From: Serilophus lunatus
Taxonomy: Eukaryota; Chordata; Aves; Passeriformes; Eurylaimidae
DNA length: 64,000 nt
Reading direction: 5' to 3'
NCBI GenBank assembly: GCA_013399895.1
Contig: VXBA01003135.1
Location: 1,629,553-1,693,552 of the forward strand
The notes under the pieces were generated by a model. It made no database searches. It saw nothing but the letters and a program-made list of their open reading frames with translations, and was not told where the DNA came from. The position numbers and the translations under genes were made by a program. Position 1 is the stretch's first letter, and the number at the start of each line of letters is the position of its first letter. This document shows positions 47,901-56,070 of this stretch, one piece after another.

Positions 47901-49781
47901 GTAAGGCCCCAGCATCCCTCCAAACAGGCTCTCTCCTTAGGCTTTGTTATTGCGATGCATCTCACATAGAACTTGTGTGAGTGTGAGCAGACTGTGACCC
48001 ATAAGAGTTGATGGGGAGTTGTTTAATTTGGTATGTAATCTTCAGAAATTATATCTGTGCTACTAAATGCTTTAAAATCTCACAGCAAACCATCATTTTC
48101 TGAACAATTCAGTTGTTTTTCTTCTCATTATAGCAATTCAGAATAATTCTTAGCCAGGAGCGCTGGTGAGGAATTCGAAGTCATTCATACTCAGTGTCTT
48201 GAAACAGCATTATCCCTGTTAGGGGATGAACTTGAAGTGGTTTATTTTGCTTTCTCTTGCAATTTCTAGGCACTAAGAGAATAGCTATCGACTAATTCAC
48301 TGGATCCTCAGTGAATTAGGATACCAATTCACTCAGATACTCAGATTTCATTGTTCCAATTGATAAATAACAAACTTTTAGGAAGCAAGACAACTGGATC
48401 CCCTGCATGAAGCATGGCACGGTAATCTGAAGTTCATACCAATTAAACAAACAGGCACAAAAGGGATAATAGTCTGGAAATTGTGCAGAGATTCTTATGT
48501 TATTCAAAGTGATTTAAATGTGATTTACAGCTGAGTGTAAAGTATTGTGATTCTCCTTTCAGGACTCTTGGTAGCTCTCATATTGACTCTGGTTTGTTCA
48601 GCTCATTTTAGTTGGAAGGTCCTGGATAGGAATATAGGAATATAGTAAATTTTGTGATAATTGGGGACTATTACTTATTAGAAACAAACCAAAACCAAAA
48701 TACATTAAGTTTTAAATTATTTTCAACATTTAATTCTTCTCTAGTACACGCAGACTGGCCTGCTCTCTAATCTGAATGTGCTGCAGAAGAAGCTTAAGAG
48801 TAGAAAGACCTTTTCAATGCAGGCTTCAAACTCCCAAAGCTCTGTTACACCCCTGAAGGAGCTGAAGGTTTACACTGCACTTGCTCTGAGGTTTCACCAC
48901 CTCATGGATGCCACTTCCACTGCTGAACCTCATTCTCATGTTCTCCTCCAGGCTTTTTTTCAGCTTTCCCCAGACGAAAACCTACTTCCCTCACTTTGAC
49001 CTCAGCCAAGGCTCAGCTCAGCTTCGTGGTCATGGCTCCAAGGTGATGAATGCCATCGGGGAAGCTGTGAAGCACATTGATGACATTCGAGGAGCTTTGG
49101 CCAAACTCAGCGAGCTGCATGCTTACATCCTCAGGGTGGACCCTGTGAACTTCAAGGTGAGTGAGCACAGGGTGGAAACTGCTGTCACAGAATGAGAGAC
49201 CACAGGTCATTTGGGCTAATGACAGCTTGATCCTTGACTGTGCTGCACAGCTTGTTCCCCACCTGATTTTTAACCTGAGACTGGATCTTTTAATGAAAGA
49301 TCTGCTACTGCAGGCAAAGAACTACTCAGGGGGCTCCTATGGTTTGTGTTAGACAGGCTTGAGTCTCTGCTGCCTTTGCTCTAATTCATGCATTTCCCTC
49401 ACATATCAAATTAAATCACCTGTCTTGAAAAAATTCTTAATAAATTCTAAAAATTTCCACTTTGTTTCATGACCTTTTGGTGAGGAAGGAAGGGACATTT
49501 GGAAGAGAGATTGGGAGCAAGGCGACTGTGCTTCTTCCTTGGTTGGGATACAGTTGTCATCCCAGAGCACACTAGGCCCAAGCTCCATTGCAGACACCTA
49601 TATTGATATCTGATACCCATTATGATGGATTTCATGCTGTTTTCCCTTACAGCTGCTTTCCCACTGTATCCTGTGCTCCGTGGCTGCCCACTATCCCAGT
49701 GACTTCACCCCAGAAGTTCATGCTGCGTGGGACAAGTTCCTGTCCAGTGTTTCCTCTGTTCTGACTGAGAAGTACAGATAA
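47806..49781 (+). CDS. HBZ: pi-globin, embryonic alpha-type haemoglobin chain (HBZ orthologue)
   Basis: Embryonic alpha-like chain that binds haem and pairs with beta-type chains in primitive red cells. Exons 47806-47900, 48952-49156 and 49653-49781 (95, 205 and 129 bases) give 142 codons plus TAA, the standard alpha-globin structure with introns after codons 31/32 and 99/100. Both introns are GT-AG. Distal His (RGHGSKV) and proximal His (SELHAYILRVDP) are present, as is the C-terminal KYR. It starts MTLTQADKAAVVTIWAKVAT, matching avian pi. It is the first globin gene after the NPRL3 enhancer, as expected for the embryonic member. Intron 1 (1051 bp) is long for an alpha-type gene and contains a perfect hairpin at 48292-48319. 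Poly(A) signal at 49878. Confidence 0.97.
48292..48319. repeat. Perfect hairpin in pi intron 1
   Basis: CTAATTCACTG (48292-48302), six-base loop GATCCT, CAGTGAATTAG (48309-48319): an 11-bp perfect inverted repeat. Confidence 0.9.
48952..49156 (+). CDS. HBZ: pi-globin exon 2
   Basis: 205 bases from a CTCCAG acceptor to AAG|GTGAGT. With the split Arg codon it reads RLFFSFPQTKTYFPHFDLSQ and carries both haem-contacting His residues. Confidence 0.97.
49653..49781 (+). CDS. HBZ: pi-globin exon 3
   Basis: 129 bases from a CCTTACAG acceptor to TAA. Encodes LLSHCILCSVAAHYPSDFTP, the remainder of helices G and H and the terminal KYR. Confidence 0.97.
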   Translation: MLSHCILCSVAAHYPSDFTPEVHAAWDKFLSSVSSVLTEKYR

Positions 49782-49877
49782 ATGGCCCCCACAGAGGGTG
49801 CAGGCTTTGGGGTATAACCCCTTCCTGGGCAGCCCTCTCAGATCCCCTCTGCAGGGGTTCAGTCATATGCAAAACCC

Positions 49878-49883
49878 AATAAA
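49878..49883 (+). terminator. HBZ: pi-globin poly(A) signal
   Basis: AATAAA about 97 bases after the stop codon. Confidence 0.9.
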
Positions 49884-52020
49884 TAATTCAAATGTGAGCA
49901 ATGGTCTCTGTGCTTTCATCTCTGTGTGTTCCACCTACACCTGACTGTTCAGACAGGGGTGTTCTGAAATGGCTACACAATGTGGAGGGGGAAATACTAA
50001 ACTTTCTAAATTCATGTACTAATGTGTATAAATTCAGCAGTAATCATCTAATATTCAGTGGGAACAACATACCATTGAGCAGAAGCCCAGAACAGGCTAC
50101 AGCTCACCTTTCTACTGCTCACCAAGGTGTATTCACCAAAGACTGTTTACAGACTGACCAGGAAAAAGTCTTTTGCCCTGCTAGGACATTGAATAGACCC
50201 AGGCTTTTTTGTTTGACCTATCCAACACCCATCCCAGCCTGCTGGCAACGAAACCTGCATTACCATGTGTTGTGATGCTGGGCATTGTCTTCTCATGCCC
50301 CTCTCCATGGGGTATGGACATGGTATCTGATGAGAACCACCAGATCTGATTCATGAACATCATGGGCTGTCACACCTGCTAGACAGGTTTGGTAAAGAGA
50401 CCATCCCCTCAGCTTGACATCTCTAGTTTTAATATAGGGAACTTTACATGGAACATGGTTACGTGGTTACATGGAACTTTACACTTCCCCTTCTCAATGG
50501 AATGAGGGTAAGAAGAAAGGAAGAATAAAGGCAAGAAAATATGGGAATAAAGATCACTAACAAACAGAAAAGATTGTTTAATAAGTGAAAGCAGAGGAAA
50601 GAAAACAAAACAAAACAGGTGATGCCAGGGCAATCACTCACTGCATCCCATGGCTAACCCCATGTCCAGCCAGTTTCTGATCAATAAAGTTGGGTAAGCC
50701 CTGTAAACTCCCTCAAACCCTCTCTTTTCCATTTTATTGCTGAGCATGGGATTATATGGTATGAAATACTTTTGTGGTTAGTTGGGCTCATCTGCCTGGT
50801 TGTGTCCCCTCCTAACATCCCAAAGTCTATTCCCTAGGGGGAGGCAGAGTGAGAAGCAAAGACAGCCTTGATGCTGGGCAAATGCTGCACAGAAAAATCT
50901 GGAACGTGTGTGTTAGCAGGATCAGTTTGACCAAAAATCTAAAGCACAGCACCATGTGAGGTCCAATTTCAGAGGACTTTTGACATGAAAAGGTGGCACA
51001 CTCTGATAGACAGACTGAGCTGCCACTGCAAGTAGTGGTCCTCATCTCATTCATGGAATTTGGGACTCTGTTTGGGAAAGGGGGAGAAAGGTGGTCCAGA
51101 AGTTCTGAGGCTCCCAAATGGCTCTAAACGTGTCACCCAGTGTGCCACAGAAGCTTTTAAATCATTCTGCCTCTGAAGGTTTAAATCCATGACTTAAGTG
51201 GTAAGTGAGCATCTGGTGTGTCGCTAACCCTGTGTTTGTATCAACACCTTTGTACAGAGGCTGAGAGAAGGATGTGACAGTCAGAGGAAATGGCCTCAAG
51301 TTGCACTAGGGGAAGTTGGATATTAGGAAAGGGTTGTCAAGCTCTGGAACAAGCTGTCCAGGGCGGTGGTTGAGTCACTATCTCTGGAGGGATTTAGATG
51401 ACAAGTAGATGTGGCACCTGAGGACATGGTTTAGTCTTGGCCATGGCAGTGCTGGGTTGATGGTTGGACATGATAATCTTAGAGGGCTTTTCCAATGTTA
51501 ATGATTTTATTATTCCATAATTCCATGGTTGTATGAACAACCATCATGTGCCCTGCAAGATGTGCCGGCATTTATGGGGAAACACAGGAGCACACACTGG
51601 AGTGGGAAGAAGGGAACAAGACCAGGACTGACAAACATCACAGGATGGACTTTGGGAAGACCATGTGCCCAAAATGGAGGTTCCTCCCTGCCCAGGTTTC
51701 TCCAGGCTGCTGGAGGGATGGTGTTTCTCATAGCAGATCCCCAGCATGACCAAGAAGAGCTTACCTGTGGCTCCTACTCAGAGGCCATGGGGTTCTTGGG
51801 TTTGAGAGAGGCTGGGTGTGCCAGATTCTGGAGGACATGAGGACTGGGGACCCACCCCAACACCCACGGAGCCAGAGAAGACACTGATACACCCAGGGGG
51901 AATGGTGGATCACAACAGGAGGCTTGAGGAGTTTCTGGCCGGGGTGGACAAGGCTGTGACACCTACAGGACGTTCCCAGGGCTGCTGCTGACCATGGGGC
52001 AGCCTGGCAAGGTGCTGCCC
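49884..52020. other. pi - alpha-D intergenic spacer
   Basis: 2.1 kb. It contains a CR1 3' end (51255-51528) and small direct repeats (ACATGGAACTTTACA-like) near 50445-50493. No gene or globin pseudogene was recognised. Confidence 0.75.
51255..51528 (+). mobile_element. CR1 LINE 3' end
   Basis: Phrases such as GGATATTAGGAAAGGGTTGT, CTCTGGAACAAGCTGTCCAG, GTGGCACCTGAGGACATGGT and CTTTTCCAATGTTAATGATT, ending in a TTATTATTCCATAATTCCAT tail, give the full order of a CR1 3' end. + orientation, 5' truncated, moderately diverged. Confidence 0.88.
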
Positions 52021-52023
52021 CTG

Positions 52024-52034
52024 GCCCCCTGGTG
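52024..52034 (-). promoter_or_regulatory. Possible CTCF core site 5' of alpha-D
   Basis: On the minus strand CACCAGGGGGC matches the CTCF core. It lies about 180 bp upstream of the alpha-D TATA box. CTCF binds upstream of alpha-D in chicken, but whether this is the matching site is unknown. Confidence 0.35.
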
Positions 52035-52159
52035 TGGGGCTAGTGCAGTGGGAAAGGGCAGAGTAGCTGGGACCCTGGGGAGCCTCTTTGGGGCTGGGCT
52101 TCCCAGGGCAGCTGGGGGCCCCAAGGCAGTGCCACAGCTGCTCCCTGGGCCCAGCTGTC

Positions 52160-52215
52160 CCCCCGCCCCTTGGTGTGATAAGATAAGGCCGGGCGGAGGT
52201 TCTGGTGGCTATAAG
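52160..52215 (+). promoter_or_regulatory. HBAD: alpha-D globin promoter
   Basis: A CCCCGCCCC GC/CACCC-type box is followed by overlapping GATA sites (TGATAAGATAAGG, 52176-52188) and a TATA box (TATAAG, 52210-52215) about 56 bp 5' of the ATG. The close GATA-TATA spacing is typical of strong erythroid promoters. No CCAAT box was seen in the usual place. Confidence 0.88.
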
Positions 52216-52270
52216 AGGGCGTCCCTGGCTTTGCCGCCACCAATCCCTGCCTACCCCACCAGCCGCCGCC

Positions 52271-52362
52271 ATGCTGACCAGTGAGGACAAGAAGCTGATC
52301 CAGGCGGTCTGGGAGAAGGTGTCCGGCTGTCAGGAGGATGTGGGAGCCGAGACTCTGAGCAG
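52271..52362 (+). CDS. HBAD: alpha-D globin exon 1
   Basis: 92 bases from ATG to AGC AG|GTGCAG. Encodes MLTSEDKKLIQAVWEKVSGC then QEDVGAETLS. Confidence 0.97.
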
Positions 52363-53106
52363 GTGCAGGCCTGGGGACCCCATGGGCAAGGGGGACGAGC
52401 GGGTGGGGAGCCTTATGGGGGGACTGGTGTGGTGGGTCCAGCTGGGGTCAGCACCACTGACTGTCCCAATCCCCCAGGATGTTTGCCACCTACCCCCAGA
52501 CCAAGACCTACTTCCCCCACTTTGACCTGCACCAAGGGTCTGACCAGATCCGTGGCCACGGCAAGAAGGTGGTGTCTGCCTTGGGCACTGCTGCCAAGAG
52601 CCTGGACAACCTCAGCCAGGCTCTGTCTGAGCTCAGCAACCTGCATGCCTACAACCTGCGTGTCGACCCCGTCAACTTCAAGGCAAGCGAGGGACAGAGG
52701 ACAGGGGATGGAGGCTGGGGGACAGGGGGTCAGGGATCAGGATGGGAGATGGGGAATGGGAGACAGGGATTGGGAATGGGGAATGGGGATTGGGATGGGG
52801 ACGGGGGACAGGGATCAGGATGGGGGAGAAGGGATGGAAGACAAGAGTAGGGGGCAGGGATGGGGATCAGGGACAGGGGAATGGGGTTGAAGACTGGAGA
52901 ACATGGGATGGGGGCAGGCACTGGGATGGGGACATGGGGGCTGTAGCAGTGGTGCTAAACCCCGTTTTGTCTTGCAGCTGCTGGCGCAGTGCTTCCAGGT
53001 GGTGCTGGCTGTACACCTGGGGAAGGATTACACCCCCGAGATGCACGCTGCTGTCGACAAGTTCATGTCGGCTGTGGCTGCCGTGCTGGCTGAGAAGTAC
53101 AGATGA
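52271..53106 (+). CDS. HBAD: alpha-D globin, minor adult alpha-type haemoglobin chain
   Basis: Alpha chain of haemoglobin D, the minor definitive haemoglobin of most birds. Exons 52271-52362, 52478-52682 and 52978-53106 (92, 205 and 129 bases) give 141 codons plus TGA; exon 1 is one codon shorter than in alpha-A, as in known alpha-D genes. It starts MLTSEDKKLIQAVWEKVSGC; distal His (RGHGKKV) and proximal His (SNLHAYNLRVDP) are intact. The start codon sits in a strong GCCGCCATG context. Intron 1 (115 bp) is GT-AG. Intron 2 (295 bp) begins GCAAGC, a GC-AG intron, and is packed with G runs. Coding GC content is higher than in pi. No sign of decay. Confidence 0.97.
52478..52682 (+). CDS. HBAD: alpha-D globin exon 2 (GC splice donor)
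   Basis: 205 bases from a CCCCCAG acceptor; ends AAC TTC AAG followed by GCAAGC. The end is fixed by the conserved 205-base exon length, the VDPVNFK/LL junction and phase 0; no GT offers the same frame at this junction. Confidence 0.96.
52690..52945 (+). repeat. G-run-rich repeat in alpha-D intron 2
   Basis: Irregular tandem repeat built from GGGGA, GGGAT and CAGGGATCAGGATGGG-like words, with more than ten runs of three or more G on the transcribed-sense strand between 52744 and 52860. Four-run windows with loops under 8 bases (e.g. from 52751) meet the usual G-quadruplex pattern. Confidence 0.85.
52978..53106 (+). CDS. HBAD: alpha-D globin exon 3
   Basis: 129 bases from a CTTGCAG acceptor to TGA. 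Encodes LLAQCFQVVLAVHLGKDYTP, helix H and the terminal KYR. Confidence 0.97.
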   Translation: MLAQCFQVVLAVHLGKDYTPEMHAAVDKFMSAVAAVLAEKYR

Positions 53107-53132
53107 GCTGTCACCTGTGCCCGTGTGTCATC

Positions 53133-53138
53133 AATAAA
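53133..53138 (+). terminator. HBAD: alpha-D globin poly(A) signal
   Basis: AATAAA 27 bases after the stop codon, an unusually short 3' UTR spacing. Confidence 0.92.
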
Positions 53139-55213
53139 GACCCTTTTGCCACAGCACTGTGTCTGTCTGTGCCACAGCCAAGGGCTGGGGTGGGCTAGGG
53201 AGTGGCAGTGCTCCTGCCAGAGGGAGGGGGCTGCTGGTGGGGCCAGACGTAGTACAGGAACGGCAACACCAGCCATAGGCTCCCTGGGTGTCTCCCAGAG
53301 TCCTAGCCTGCTTCCACTCCTTGCCAGCATGTGATGCAGCTGATAGCAGGACCAATGGAATGGAGCTCAGCCTGGCACCTGGCTGTGTCTGCATCCCTCC
53401 AGGGAGAAGGGGGAAGGCTGCACCAAGACAAATGTGGTCCTTACATCCCCTTGAAGGATTCTTGGGGGGTGGGGATGGGGGTGTAGGATAAATCCTGCCT
53501 GTCTCCATTCATCAAGATGGCTGTTTAGGACTTTATTAGGAATGCTGTGGGAGCTAAGTGCTTACATGAGCTCCAAAAGCAATCAGAGAATTCATGGAGT
53601 GAAAAAAAATCCACCACAGACCATTAAGCAAAATGACTGTTCTTGGACTCAAGCCCCTGAGCCACGAATCCCAGTTAACTGCCAGGGAAGAGCCCCCACA
53701 CCTGTTCCAGGTGTCTGCATTTCCCCTGGGACTTGGGCAGTCTGGGAGTGGGGTGGGCAGAGCTTCAGTCCAGCACAGGAACACTGGTTTCAGGGCTTTA
53801 GAACCTGATTTTTTTTAAAAAAAAAATCATTGATCACAGTTGATGGGCTATGACATAGTAAACTGGCCTTGGGTTTGCTGTGCGCTGTGACATCAGAGGG
53901 AGTAGATGAGGTCCTGCAGTAGAGGGGCGCCTGGGGTGTCCAAGTGCAGGCAGAAGACCGGTGTGGGGGGTGCAGGGACCCTGCCTGCACGCAAGTAGGG
54001 CTGGGAGTCCCCGGCCACACAGGCCCCTGCTCCTGCAGGTGAGCCCGCAGCGCTTGTCCTCCCTCCTCAGACACATCGCAGCCTACATCTCAGTGTGCTC
54101 ATGTGCATCTACACGCATTTGTTCTTGTGCCACCAGTCTGAAGGGCTCTGCTGCCTTGGCAGATGCCCCCCGATGCACACCCATGCAGCAGACACTGCCC
54201 CGACGCTGTTTCCCAGAACATCAGCCCCCCCCCTCCGTGTCCCTCCCTCCTCCCTCCCCACTCTGAAGCGGTGCCAGACGGAGCTAATCTCCCCCAAACA
54301 TAAACGATAAGAACCGTCGGCCATGAAAACACGGGTATGATCTGTCCCCTGCTGGACTGTGCCAGCTCCCGAACCTACTGAGCTCCAGAAGCCCCCTTAC
54401 CCTCTTCGTCCCCCTCAACATCCTCATCTACCTTGCCCTTGTTACCTTCCTCACCTTCATCATTTGAGGCATGCGGGGCTCGCCATAGCCCGCCGTGGCC
54501 CGGCGTGTCTTCCTTCCCACAGTACAGTGGAAGTGTCCTCCCTTCCCAGGAGTCGGGGGCTCCCAGTCCCCACAGCACCGGGGCCAGCACAGAGAGGGCT
54601 GGGGCAGGGGAGCTCCCAGGTCTGTTTGCAAAGGGATGTGACCGATCGAGGAGCAGGGGCTGCACAGGGCACACAGTATAGGGCACAGTGGTTCAGGGTC
54701 CGCTGAAGGGGTTAGGGGTGCAGGGGGTGCAGTGGAGCGGCTGTGTGCACAAGGGCTGTGTTGGATGGCAGGGAGTGTGTACAGAAACAGCACAGCTGTG
54801 TGCAAGGGGCGGTTCATGTGCTGAGGCAGGTCGTGTCTGTGGAGGCTCTGCTGGATGGGTCAGTCTGTGCGTGCGGGTGCTCGCAGAGCCGTGTGTGGGT
54901 GGCGGGGGTGTTGAGCTCAGTCTGTGGGGCACAGACTCCCCCACGCTTCTGTCCCCATCAACTGGCCAGAACCCATCCCGGCTCTGCCTGGAGAGCCTGA
55001 GCCAGTGACCCACCCTATGCCGGGAGAGGGCACATATGGGCTCCTCCGTCTGCGCCAGTGCAGACCCTAGTCTCAACCCATGCCAGCCCAGACATTCTAC
55101 ATAAACCTAAACCTCCTCGTAAAACCAAGCCTAACCTAGATGTCAATTTGTGCCAGAGGGGCGGACCACCACCTGCGCTGAAAGAAGCCCTGNCGGCCGG
55201 CACCGGCACCGGA
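53139..55213. other. alpha-D - alpha-A intergenic spacer
   Basis: About 2.1 kb, GC-rich in its second half. An isolated GATAAG lies near 54305, a partial CTCF-like GTCCCCTGCTGGAC near 54344-54357 and one N at 55193. A minus-strand acidic frame near 54375-54480 is low-complexity. No gene was recognised. Confidence 0.75.
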
Positions 55214-55258
55214 GCGGGGCGGGCCGGGGGCGGGCGGGGCCACAGCACCGCATATAAG
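55214..55258 (+). promoter_or_regulatory. HBAA: alpha-A globin promoter
   Basis: Stacked GC boxes (GGGGCGGGCC, GGGGGCGGGCGGGGCC) lead to a TATA box (TATAAG, 55253-55258) about 59 bp 5' of the ATG. No close GATA or CCAAT motif was recognised, unlike the pi promoter (both) and alpha-D promoter (GATA), so this promoter may lean more on Sp/KLF factors and distal enhancers. Confidence 0.85.
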
Positions 55259-55316
55259 GGCGGAGGCGGCTGACGGGGGCACCCGTGCTGAGGGCTGCCT
55301 GGGCAAAGGTGACATC

Positions 55317-55411
55317 ATGGTGCTGTCCGCCGCCGACAAGACCAACGTCAAGGGCATCTTCGCCAAAATCGGCGGCCAGGCCGATGCCTATGGCGCCGAG
55401 GCCCTGGAGAG
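55317..55411 (+). CDS. HBAA: alpha-A globin exon 1
   Basis: 95 bases from ATG to GAG AG|GTACGT; encodes helices A and B. Confidence 0.97.
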
Positions 55412-55992
55412 GTACGTGCCCGTCCCGGGAGGACCCTCTTTCCTCTCATCTTCTCTCCATCCCCGACTTCCTCCCATCTGCCCTCATCCTGTGTCCACCC
55501 GCAGCCGTCTCTGTCTTGTGTGACCCTGTGTCCCTGTCTCACCTGTCCCTGAACCTGTCTTGTCCCCCAGGATGTTTATCGCCCACCCCCCAACCAAGAC
55601 CTACTTCCCCCACTTCGACATGGCAAAGGGCTCTGCTCAGATCAAGGCCCACGGCAAGAAGGTAGCGGCTGCACTGGTCGAAGCTGCCAACCACATCGAT
55701 GATATCGCCGGTGCCCTCTCCAAGCTCAGCGACCTCCATGCCCAAAAACTCCGCGTGGACCCCGTCAACTTCAAAGTGAGCATCTGGGAAGGGCTGACCA
55801 GCCCAGCTCCCCTCCTGCACCCCTTGGCCACCCCCTTGCTCACCATCTCCTTTTGCCTTTCAGCTGCTGGGCCATTGCTTCCTGGTGGTGGTGGCTGCCC
55901 ACAACCCCGCGGCCCTGACCCCGGAGGTCCATGCTTCCCTGGACAAGTTCCTTTGCGCCGTGGGCAACGTGCTGACTGCCAAGTACCGTTAA
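55317..55992 (+). CDS. HBAA: alpha-A globin, major adult alpha haemoglobin chain
   Basis: Alpha chain of haemoglobin A, the major adult avian haemoglobin. Exons 55317-55411, 55571-55775 and 55864-55992 (95, 205 and 129 bases) give 142 codons plus TAA; both introns are short (159 and 88 bp) and GT-AG. It starts MVLSAADKTNVKGIFAKIGG. Distal His58 and proximal His87 are present (mature numbering), with the C-terminal AKYR. Compared with the chicken chain as I recall it, residues 34-36 are Ile-Ala-His, residue 57 is Ala next to the distal His and residue 89 is Gln. Coding sequence is very GC-rich. The ATG lies in a good context (ATCATGG). Poly(A) signal at 56065. Also called HBA1 in bird annotations. 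Confidence 0.98.
55571..55775 (+). CDS. HBAA: alpha-A globin exon 2
   Basis: 205 bases from a CCCCCAG acceptor to AAA|GTGAGC. Encodes MFIAHPPTKTYFPHFDMAKG and on to VDPVNFK, with both haem His residues. Confidence 0.97.
55864..55992 (+). CDS. HBAA: alpha-A globin exon 3
   Basis: 129 bases from a CCTTTCAG acceptor to TAA. Encodes LLGHCFLVVVAAHNPAALTP and on to LTAKYR. Confidence 0.97.
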   Translation: MLGHCFLVVVAAHNPAALTPEVHASLDKFLCAVGNVLTAKYR

Positions 55993-56064
55993 GACGTGTA
56001 CCGTGGCTAGAGCTGGACCCAACACACCACCAGCCCTGCAACAGCGAGCTGTCAAATGTTCTGA

Positions 56065-56070
56065 AATAAA
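56065..56070 (+). terminator. HBAA: alpha-A globin poly(A) signal
   Basis: AATAAA 73 bases after the stop codon. Confidence 0.92.

Noticed and set aside
52683..52684. GC at the alpha-D intron 2 start as a sequencing error
   Set aside because: The same GC donor is known in other bird alpha-D genes and the flanking AAG|GCAAG context is a good GC-donor consensus.
53881..53960. AGTAGAGGGGCGCC as a CTCF site
   Set aside because: One base out of register with the core consensus; weaker than the candidate at 52024.
54375..54686. Minus-strand frame with an acidic tail (SNDEGEEGNKGKVDEDVEGD)
   Set aside because: The acidic run is a pyrimidine-rich low-complexity stretch on the + strand; the rest has no family resemblance or splice context.
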